From Methanobacteriota archaeon (GTDB taxonomy: Archaea; Thermoplasmatota; E2; DHVEG-1), in contig JAPKYE010000066.1 of NCBI GenBank assembly GCA_026394495.1, forward strand, positions 1 to 45,660: DNA of 45,660 nt, read 5' to 3'. A program made the position numbers and the translations under genes. Each line of letters opens with the position of its first letter. Position 1 is the first letter of the stretch. Under the pieces are notes generated by a model, which worked only from the letters and a program-made list of their open reading frames with translations, was not told the DNA's origin and made no database searches. This document shows, piece after piece, positions 32,251 through 38,872 of this stretch.

Positions 32251-32886
32251 ATGGTCCTTGACAAAAAAAGAGAATCCGTTGACCCAATTCTTGCTCTAAT
32301 CGCAAAACGATTTTCCCGTGTTCCCCCAGATGTCCTCACCTGGTCCGCTTTGATATGCGCTGGTGTTGCCGGCATATTTTTTTATTTTTCATCCAAAGAA
32401 TCTGAACTGCAAAACTACTACCTTTTCGCTGCAGCATTGTTTGTCTTTCTGAACGGATTATTCGACGCGATCGATGGAAAGGTAGCAAAACTAACAAACA
32501 AAACATCGCTACGAGGAGATTTCCTCGACCATGCACTTGATCGATACGCAGATGTACTCATGGTTGGAGGCCTTGCTTTAAGCGCATGGTCTCGACCAAG
32601 CATCGGACTTCTTGCAATCATAGGTATGTTACTCACAAGCTACATGGGAACACAAGCACAAGCAATCGGACATAAACGAGATTATTCAGGGTTACTTGGA
32701 CGAGCTGACCGACTCGCCCTTCTCATGATCTTTCCCATTGTTCAACATATCACACTTTGGTATTCCATACAACTTCCCTGGGGGACGACTGTGTTAGAAC
32801 TTGTTCTTGTTTATTTTGCAGTAGTTGGAAACATCACTGCAGTTCAACGATTCATAAGTACACTCCGATGGTTTAAGAAAAAATAA
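32251..32886 (+). CDS. CDP-alcohol phosphatidyltransferase (archaetidylinositol-phosphate synthase-like)
   Basis: An integral membrane enzyme of about 211 residues that joins a CDP-archaeol lipid to a polar head group. The signature DxxDGxxA..GxxxDxxxD is present in FDAIDGKVAKLTNKTSLRGDFLDHALDRYAD. Hydrophobic helices surround it. Start at ATG 32251 (MVLDKKRESVDPILALIAKRFSRVPPDVLTW), after AGGAGAA. In archaea members make archaetidylinositol phosphate; the head group here is inferred from overall resemblance only. Confidence 0.85.
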   Translation: MVLDKKRESVDPILALIAKRFSRVPPDVLTWSALICAGVAGIFFYFSSKESELQNYYLFAAALFVFLNGLFDAIDGKVAKLTNKTSLRGDFLDHALDRYADVLMVGGLALSAWSRPSIGLLAIIGMLLTSYMGTQAQAIGHKRDYSGLLGRADRLALLMIFPIVQHITLWYSIQLPWGTTVLELVLVYFAVVGNITAVQRFISTLRWFKKK

Positions 32887-32905
32887 AATAATTGATCTAA
32901 GAACG

Positions 32906-33154
32906 TTATTCTCCAAGTATTCTGTGTACATCTTTTATTTTTCTTGGATTGATACTCACATGAATCTCTTTTGTTTTTATCGATGTTTGAATGATGCCTT
33001 TGTTGATCAGATGTTTTAGTGTGTGTTCTATTTCTTTTTCAGATATTCCTTTCATCCCTTTGTGGATGTTTCTTAGCTCTGTGTGTCTGCCACCGATATA
33101 TCTGAGTCGATAGAGTTTTTCCACTATCGCTTGTTGTAATTCTTTTTCCTCCAT
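32906..33154 (-). CDS. Small winged-helix protein
   Basis: An 82-residue protein, MEEKELQQAIVEKLYRLRYIGGRHTELRNIHKGM.., with the helix pattern of a winged-helix domain (SEKEIEHTLKHLINKGIIQTSIKTKEIHVSINP) covering its whole length. Likely a DNA-binding regulator. A TATA-like ATTTATATAAAC (minus strand, near 33180-33191) is about 26-37 bases upstream. Divergent from the HTH gene at 33322. Confidence 0.75.
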   Translation of the reverse strand: MEEKELQQAIVEKLYRLRYIGGRHTELRNIHKGMKGISEKEIEHTLKHLINKGIIQTSIKTKEIHVSINPRKIKDVHRILGE

Positions 33155-33255
33155 TCTGTCAATTTAATTAATATTTGTTGTTTATATAAATGTATGTATA
33201 ATAACTACTTAAGTTAATTTATTTTGACATTAATTACTAAAAAATATGCATTGAG

Positions 33256-33281
33256 TGTCTATATATTGGACATGTTTAAAT
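33256..33281 (+). promoter_or_regulatory. Promoter of HTH gene with TGTC-N9-GACA dyad
   Basis: TGTC (33256-33259) and GACA (33269-33272) form a short dyad directly before the TATA box GTTTAAATAG (near 33273-33283), about 40 bases before the ATG at 33322. The site could serve autoregulation by the HTH protein. Confidence 0.4.
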
Positions 33282-33321
33282 AGGAGAAACACCATAAACT
33301 ACTCTAAAGAGATGAAGCCCT

Positions 33322-33699
33322 ATGAATATACCGTTTGAAGGAATATTTGGATCAACACCGGAATTAAAAACACTACAATTCCTCATCGCTCACACCCATT
33401 TTGACTACACAAAAAAAGAACTCGCCGAACACTCAGGGATATCAAGACAAACGGTATACAAAGTTTTAGATGTATTCCTCAAGTGGGAAATCATCAAAGA
33501 AACAAGAAAAATCGGAAACGTGACACTCTACACATTAAATACAACAAACAAATTAGTTACCTCGTTCAAAAAATTTGATAACGAAATCATCAACATCATC
33601 ACACAAGAAGAACTAAGAAAAACAGGACACCCCGAAAAACAACGAATAATCAATCCACTCCTTTTCTCAACAAAAAAACAAGCAAAAACAACCACATGA
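33322..33699 (+). CDS. Winged-helix (MarR/ArsR-like) regulator
   Basis: A 125-residue protein whose first 75 residues form a winged-helix domain (TPELKTLQFLIAHTHFDYTKKELAEHSGISRQTVYKVLDVFLKWEIIKETRKIGNVTLYTLN). The rest is a charged tail. Likely a local transcription regulator; ends just before the zinc-ribbon nuclease gene, and belongs to the accessory patch. Confidence 0.8.
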   Translation: MNIPFEGIFGSTPELKTLQFLIAHTHFDYTKKELAEHSGISRQTVYKVLDVFLKWEIIKETRKIGNVTLYTLNTTNKLVTSFKKFDNEIINIITQEELRKTGHPEKQRIINPLLFSTKKQAKTTT

Positions 33700-33794
33700 G
33701 TCCTCCAACATCTTTTCCAATTTTTATTGATAGAAAATATAAAATAGTTTGAATTAGTATTGTTGCTCTGGGTACAACCCGGAGGTGACCCATA

Positions 33795-34775
33795 TTGTCT
33801 GTGGTGAATCAGATGCAGATATCCTGCCCCTATTGCAAAGCAAACACAGTGATAAAGAAAGGAAAAAGAAAAACAACATATGCTGCAGAACAACGATACC
33901 ACTGCAAAAACTGCGGACGACGATTTATCACCAAAGACATGAAACATACAACATATCCACCCCAGGTAATCTATGCTACGTTAAACATCTATGATCTGGG
34001 ATACAGCCTATCTGAGGTTTCACGACAGATCAACAAAACATACAAGATTCATACATCAAAAAGCACGATTCACACCTGGATACAAAAGTTCCAAGAGTTC
34101 TGTCCGATTGCTCCAACAAGACAACGTTTTTCCCACTATGATACAGTATTGTTTAAAACACGATTTGCACACGAAAACCTGGATTACGAGTTCATGTACC
34201 ATCGATACAAACTCGATGTTCTCACACGAGAACGTTTCCCTGGCCTATTCCACTACATCACCCGCTTTGAACACGGATGCCCCGATGTATTCTTCGAAAC
34301 AGGAGAACGATGTTCCCACCCTCATGTTGAGACCCAGGTGGTGCCTCAAAAGAAGATGAACCTTGCATGCCGGATGGCTCGATTTGCTTGTCATACAACA
34401 TAGGAGAATCGGGAGAGACATAAAAAAGTTGAGATGTTTCTATTGATAAACGACACCGCGACAATTGCATGTGAGGTGCCGGTGTGGTACTGGGAAAAAA
34501 ACCTTGACACCGGAATCACCGGGCATATCGATCTTCTTCAGGTGCGAAACAACCTCGTGTATATCCTGGATTACAAACCAGATGCCACAAAAGAAAAGAA
34601 AGCACCCAGCCAACTCTATCACTATGCAACTGCTTTGTCGTTTCGAACAAAGATTCCCCTCGAGCATATACGGTGCACTTGGTTTGACGAGCAGGCGTAT
34701 TATGAATACAAACCTGCAGAAGCCAGAATCACCCTCAAAAAAATTAACACAATAGAATACACAGACGACAAATAA
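33795..34775 (+). pseudogene. Zinc-ribbon/HTH protein with PD-(D/E)XK nuclease domain, in-frame TAG
   Basis: One frame holds: a zinc ribbon (CPYCKANTVIKKG..YHCKNCGRRF, like transposase N-termini), a helix-turn-helix (YSLSEVSRQINKTYKIHTSKSTIHTWIQKF), a middle region (LFKTRFAHENLDYEFMYHRYK..), and a PD-(D/E)XK nuclease core (TGITGHIDLLQVRNNLVYILDYKPDA, then QLYHYATALSF). A single TAG at 34401-34403 splits it between FACHTT and ENRERHKKVEMFLLINDTATIACEVPVWYWEK; the frame before and after is the same. The likely start is TTG 33795, six bases after a perfect GGAGGTGA. It may be a nonsense mutation (TGG to TAG), read through, or encode pyrrolysine. Probable role: a mobile or defence-type DNA endonuclease. 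Confidence 0.75.
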
Positions 34776-34880
34776 TACTACACAGATGAATACAAAAAGA
34801 CTGTGATCGCTTGACCAACGGTGGTTGTTGCTTGGACCAATGCCAAACGCGATCAAGGACCGATTTTTCAGATGCAGCAT

Positions 34881-35138
34881 AGGTCCCGAGAATTAGACAG
34901 AGGCCAGGTCCTGAGTTTCGGACGAATGTTAGGTCCCGAGTTTTGAACGCAGATTGATATAGATGAAGAGATCAGGCGCCGAGAATTGGACGATGCTGAA
35001 TAGAGCGATAAGTCCCGTATTTTGGACGAAAATTAAGCGAGGATGATGCATTGAGTTTTATAGGAAGAAAACAAAAAAACGAAGATTCCCTGGAACTCAT
35101 GCTATTGAACAGGATTGAAAGTCCCTCTTTTTGGACGA
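34881..35138. repeat. Six degenerate GTCC-N8-GGAC repeats
   Basis: Units of about 20 bases of the form AGGTCCCGAGAATTGGACGA start at 34881, 34906, 34931, 34974, 35010 and 35119. Three keep the full GTCC-N8-GGAC dyad (34906, 35010, 35119); the others have one changed half. Spacing is irregular (25, 25, 43, 36, 109), so this is not a CRISPR array. Confidence 0.65.
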
Positions 35139-35254
35139 TACTGAATGGTCTTCAAGGTTTTTGGTTTTGGTATATGCGTTGATGGGGTTGGTTTTTTTGT
35201 CAAAAAAAAGCAGGTCTCAAATCAAGAAACAAAAAGAAAAAAAGAGGAAACGGA

Positions 35255-35548
35255 TTAATCAAAAAAACATTGCCAGTCCCTCATCGAAATAATCGTACCT
35301 GTACCTCTGGCGCATGTATATGTTGATGCCCAGCCATCATTAAAATATAGCGTTTCATCATAGGTACTGAACGCATACATTCTCTCTGTTCGTAATAGTT
35401 TCATGCATGCAGGAGGATCCTTACCTGTTTCTGAAAGGATATCACCTAAGAAACCTGAGTGAATTAGGGTTCTCTGCTGATAAACGACGGTTCGGTGGTG
35501 TGACAAGACAGAAACGGGATGATTGACAGGAAATGCGTTATTTTCCAT
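35255..35548 (-). CDS. Doubtful small frame, unknown
   Basis: A 97-codon frame without recognised domain, starting MENNAFPVNHPVS and ending TCARGTGTIISMRDWQCFFD. Codon choice gives no clear sign either way, and it stands alone between a repeat cluster and a decayed gene. Possibly the relic of a longer gene. Confidence 0.25.
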   Translation of the reverse strand: MENNAFPVNHPVSVLSHHRTVVYQQRTLIHSGFLGDILSETGKDPPACMKLLRTERMYAFSTYDETLYFNDGWASTYTCARGTGTIISMRDWQCFFD

Positions 35549-35658
35549 TGCATTTCTTCATAACATGTTTACTGTGTGAGTGAGACCTGGATGAATTCTG
35601 TCCCAAAGCCGACACATTTAAAAACATCTTAAAATTCTGAACTTCTGAAGAATTTATT

Positions 35659-36356
35659 ATGAAACTACGGAAAAGCACCCTATTAGTAGTTGGAACAGTT
35701 GTACTAGTACTAACAAGTTTTACTGTAATAGCAGAGATGATATCTGACGGAACAGGTGATGTCTACCACTAGATGTACACTGGAACCGTGTGGTCATGGC
35801 AACAAAACGTGACAACCAAACCAAATATTGATATCACTGAAATCTACTGCACTGTCAATGGAGAAACCCTCACGCTCACCCTCAAAGTACAGGAAACGAT
35901 CCAGGAAGATGAAAACATTTTCTCGGGGGTGTCACAGCACTAACATCGTGTACTGGATGGCCTGGAACAACGGCGAGGGGGTGGCTACGCCATCGGCCCT
36001 GAATGAAATTACACAGTTCCAGAAATCACCGCAGCGAATGATACCATCACCGCGACATTCAACGTCAATGGAGAGACATCAAATATGATCCTTTGGGGAT
36101 GGGCTGCTGAATACACCGATATAAGTGACCTTCAGGAGAATGAATGGTGGGGGGACTGGGTACCTGACACTGAGTTCCCCTACGAGATAGACACTGATGG
36201 GGGTGCTAATAAAGACACAGATGGGAGGGAGGAACCAATGGATGAGGTCATGGTACGTCTCCCCCGGCCAAGACACCGGGTTTTGAGGCCCTCGCGTTTA
36301 TCTGTGCAGTCTTTATTGTTGCCCTCATACTCTTAAGAAGAAAGAAACACTTGTAA
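35659..36356 (+). pseudogene. Decayed surface protein with PGF-CTERM-like tail
   Basis: Opens with a signal sequence (MKLRKSTLLVVGTVVLVLTS) and meets TAG at 35770-35772, after which the frame goes on (MYTGTVWSWQQNVTTKPNIDITEIYCTVNGE). Later pieces lie in different frames: STNIVYWMAWNNGEG, then NYTVPEITAANDTITATFNVNGETSNMILWGWAAEYTD, and finally PPAKTPGFEALAFICAVFIVALILLRRKKHL ending TAA at 36354-36356. The last piece is a PGF-CTERM sorting signal: PGF, a hydrophobic helix, then Arg/Lys. Such tails are cut by archaeosortase and replaced by lipid. At least two frame changes make this a pseudogene. Confidence 0.75.
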
Positions 36357-36386
36357 CGTTTTCTTCTTTTTCCTTCTTTATAATTC

Positions 36387-37304
36387 TTAGATGTCCGTAG
36401 AAGGAAGAGCCCCTAACTGTGGTGGAGCATATTGAGTAGCTGAATGATATACCTTTGGTATAAGTGGCTCAGGTAAACAAAAAAGAATTTCCACATCAAA
36501 TACTGCGGCGCAAGCAGTATAAGAGAGAGCATATTCAAGCCAGCTGGTTTCGCCATGTGCATATAGCACACAAGCAGCCCAATAACATTTAATGAGTCTG
36601 CAGTGAGCTGCTGCCATACACGACTGAATACCTGTTTCAGGGTTCGGATTGCAACTTGGTTCTGGACCGCAACTTATTGCATATCTCGGTGTTGCTCCTT
36701 CGGAAAATGGTACAGATGTAAACGTTCCATCATAATTATTTATTTCAGTCCTTGGAATACCAAATCTATCGTACACAATTAAATTCTGCCCTCCTTCACC
36801 CAGATGGGAAATAACGCCGCTAGGGCTGTAGGTGAGTTGAATCTCTTGACTGATACTGAATACTCCTGTTCCGTCATTCAAAAAAATTGTAACACGATGT
36901 GATCCAGAATTTGCCACAGCAAAGTCCAATGTATAACCAACATCTGCGTAGAAAATTGCTGTACCAAGTGGTTGGTTTGTAGGGTAACTTGTTGGACCTG
37001 TAAAAGTGTTTTCATCTAGGCCGAAATAAATATCTACTACATTTCCTTCTTTTCTCGATACAACCAAGTCTAAAAGACCATCATCGTTCAAATCTCCTGC
37101 ATTAAATATTACCTGTTTGCTCCAGGGTTGGAACTGAAGAAAAATTAAGGGACTCTTTAGACTCTTATCGACGATGGAGGCAGTTCCACGAGATTCACAA
37201 GGGCAACCACTCATACCAAGAGGGGCAAATACAATCATCGTAGTCATTGTGGCCATGAATAGGCCCATCAGCTTTATTTTTTTCATATTCTGTTTGTTTT
37301 TCAT
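36387..37304 (-). CDS. Secreted FG-GAP/VCBS-repeat protein
   Basis: A 305-residue exported protein: signal sequence (IKLMGLFMATMTTMIVFAPLGMSGCPC; the Cys may be a lipobox) then FG-GAP/VCBS beta-propeller-like repeats (FNAGDLNDDGLLDLVVSRKEG, IFYADVGYTLDFAVANSGSHRVTIFLNDGTG). The last 90 residues are Cys-rich (about 12 Cys), with CGPEPSCNPNPETGIQSCMAAAH and CYWAACVLY, suggesting disulfides or metal binding. FG-GAP repeats often bind Ca and partners. Its promoter carries the TTCGAA element shared with the other surface genes here. Confidence 0.78.
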   Translation of the reverse strand: MKNKQNMKKIKLMGLFMATMTTMIVFAPLGMSGCPCESRGTASIVDKSLKSPLIFLQFQPWSKQVIFNAGDLNDDGLLDLVVSRKEGNVVDIYFGLDENTFTGPTSYPTNQPLGTAIFYADVGYTLDFAVANSGSHRVTIFLNDGTGVFSISQEIQLTYSPSGVISHLGEGGQNLIVYDRFGIPRTEINNYDGTFTSVPFSEGATPRYAISCGPEPSCNPNPETGIQSCMAAAHCRLIKCYWAACVLYAHGETSWLEYALSYTACAAVFDVEILFCLPEPLIPKVYHSATQYAPPQLGALPSTDI

Positions 37305-37419
37305 TTTTTTTCACATCCTTTATTTTTTTTTATGTTGTTTCGTTTTTTTTCTTTGTTTGAGGCACCACCCAAACAAATTAAACAAATTTTTTATAATTAT
37401 ATTATTTGTTGTATTTTAA

Positions 37420-37470
37420 TGTTTAAATAGTTTGTTTCAAGAGTTTCGAATTTTCACAAGAGATTCGAAC
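37420..37470 (-). promoter_or_regulatory. TTCGAA-N13-TTCGAA element and TATA, for the FG-GAP gene
   Basis: Element core 37443-37470 with two TTCGAA boxes 19 bases apart centre to centre, directly upstream (minus strand) of TATTTAAAC near 37421-37429. Leader of roughly 90 bases to the ATG at 37304. The leader sequence resembles that of the SBBP gene (44669-44760). Confidence 0.6.
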
Positions 37471-37649
37471 AAAATAACCATATTCTTTGTAAAAAAAATA
37501 AAATATACAGTACATTATATATAATACATAAAAATTAACAGAAACAAACCTAACGATAACGACCACATGCTTTCCTGAAAAGATTGGGGGGAAAAATAAG
37601 ATGAACAAAAACATGTCATCCTATTTCCTTGTTTTACGTTATGGTTGTC

Positions 37650-37703
37650 TATAGTATAAATAATTTATTTCAGAACTTTCGAATTATCACAAGAGATTCG
37701 AAC
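37650..37703 (-). promoter_or_regulatory. Orphan copy of the TTCGAA promoter element
   Basis: Core 37676-37703 beside a TATA-like TTATTTATAC (37652-37664). It lies downstream of the regulator gene and points toward 37480-37640, where no gene is seen. Either an unannotated RNA or a promoter left by gene loss. Confidence 0.5.
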
Positions 37704-37785
37704 AAAAAAAACCGTACAGATGCAAACACCATCGACAAATAAAAAAAAATGCTGACACATCAGATCATACACAAGAACATTCTGC

Positions 37786-38541
37786 TCATAACAGAGTAAA
37801 ATCTTTCCAGGTATCCTTAAGTCCTTCCACGGCCATCTGAATTTCAACATTAAGTTTATATTTCTGGAGAATTCGAGTGACCGCCCCCCGGTCACAAAGC
37901 ATATATCCTTTTTTCTCACCCTGCACCGACATCATAACAACGTTACAATTCACAAGCTTGGTAAGATGATACGACAGTGTAGACGGAGCAACAGCAACAT
38001 TCTCTAAAAGATCTTTATGGGATAATGTGTGACCACGGATGAGCAGCAACACAATCCGCATAGGAATCCGCTGTCTGAGAATGGACAAAACCTCTTTTTC
38101 TCTCAGACTGACCGTACTCTCACTCACATAAAATCGTTTATAATAGCCTTTGTCATCACGTACCGCAGTAACAAGATTGTTTTTCTGCAAATACACAAGG
38201 TGATATTTTGCAAGAGAGACATTAATCTGGAGAAGCTCCGCGATTTTACTGAGATGCAAACCGGGGTTCTGAAAGACAATTGTATACAGTTTCCCCCGAA
38301 TATCCTGAAAACGTCTATCCTGAAGAGAGGCGTCTTTATTTTTCCCAAGGTAATACCCAATTAACTCCCCCTCTTTTTTAATCGTAATTAACCCTTTTTT
38401 TTCCATGTACTGCAGCTGAGAAGCAATCTCGATGATCTTCCTATTGAGAATCTCTGCGATCTTACTGATATGAATACCAGGATGCTGCGCAATAAGATCG
38501 CAAATCATGGTTTGGAGTTCATCATCAAGAAATTCAGACAT
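37786..38541 (-). CDS. Transcription regulator with three winged-helix domains
   Basis: A 251-residue protein composed of three winged-helix units: about 8-68 (TMICDLIAQHPGIHISKIAEILNRKIIEIASQLQYMEKKGLITI), about 80-150 (RGKLYTIVFQNPGLHLSKIAELLQINVSLAKYHLVYLQKNNLVTAV) and about 160-235 (MRIVLLLIRGHTLSHKDLLENVAVAPSTLSYHLTKLVNCNVVMM). No sensor domain. It follows a small membrane protein by 5 bases in the same operon, a membrane-protein/wHTH pairing seen repeatedly in euryarchaea. It is the best local candidate for binding the TTCGAA elements. Confidence 0.85.
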   Translation of the reverse strand: MSEFLDDELQTMICDLIAQHPGIHISKIAEILNRKIIEIASQLQYMEKKGLITIKKEGELIGYYLGKNKDASLQDRRFQDIRGKLYTIVFQNPGLHLSKIAELLQINVSLAKYHLVYLQKNNLVTAVRDDKGYYKRFYVSESTVSLREKEVLSILRQRIPMRIVLLLIRGHTLSHKDLLENVAVAPSTLSYHLTKLVNCNVVMMSVQGEKKGYMLCDRGAVTRILQKYKLNVEIQMAVEGLKDTWKDFTLL

Positions 38542-38546
38542 ATACT

Positions 38547-38816
38547 CTATCTCTTCAGCGTCACAAGAAACAAAAGAACAAGGATAACAACATCCACGAT
38601 TCCTCCAATTGTGCCGACATCAAACAACTGAGGGGCATCTTTGACAAATAAACCGATACTCAACAGCAATCCTTTTATAAGAAACAGGATAAACACACTG
38701 CTCACAACCAAAAGCTTTGCGTTTCGATATCGTCGATAACTCCCCAGTGAGATAATCAACAAACCCAGGGAAAATATCGTAATACAAGCGCTTATGACAA
38801 CATGCTCGATCTCCAT
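38547..38816 (-). CDS. Small three-helix membrane protein
   Basis: An 89-residue protein that is almost entirely three membrane helices (VVISACITIFSLGLLIISLGSYRRYRN, LLVVSSVFILFLIKGLLLSIGLF, IGGIVDVVILVLLFLVTLKR). It lies between the PQQ protein and the three-wHTH regulator on the same strand, five bases before the latter. It may be the membrane partner that tethers or signals to the regulator. Confidence 0.78.
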   Translation of the reverse strand: MEIEHVVISACITIFSLGLLIISLGSYRRYRNAKLLVVSSVFILFLIKGLLLSIGLFVKDAPQLFDVGTIGGIVDVVILVLLFLVTLKR

Positions 38817-38872
38817 TTTCTTATTCCACCCGCATATGTTTAACCCCTATGAGAATATAATAATTGCCATCC

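Larger units (their letters stand above)
34776..35658. other. Long gene-poor stretch with degenerate short repeats
   Basis: No confident gene over about 880 bases. 34881-35138 holds six degenerate repeats. A 97-codon frame on the minus strand (35255-35548, ending RGTGTIISMRDWQCFFD) has no recognised domain. The part near 35190-35250 (GTCAAAAAAAAGCAGGTCTCAAATC) resembles the noncoding sequence at 41790-41850. Confidence 0.5.
37305..37785. other. Promoter region and orphan promoter
   Basis: No convincing gene. It contains two copies of the TTCGAA element (37443-37470 and 37676-37703) each beside a TATA-like box on the minus-strand side. The stretch 37480-37660 downstream of the second copy contains only a hydrophobic 63-codon frame that is not credible. 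Confidence 0.55.

Noticed and set aside
34881-35138. CRISPR array
   Set aside because: Repeats are about 20 bases, degenerate, and irregularly spaced by 25-109 bases with no uniform spacers; no cas gene is nearby.
34401-35772. Pyrrolysine as the firm explanation of two in-frame TAG codons
   Set aside because: TAG also serves as a normal stop here (for example at 32239), no pyl gene is in the window, and the second case lies in a frameshifted pseudogene; kept only as an alternative.
37423-37614. 63-codon hydrophobic minus-strand frame behind the orphan promoter
   Set aside because: Composition (F, Y, V, I only in long runs) follows from AT-rich antisense DNA; it overlaps the next promoter element, so it is not credible as a gene.
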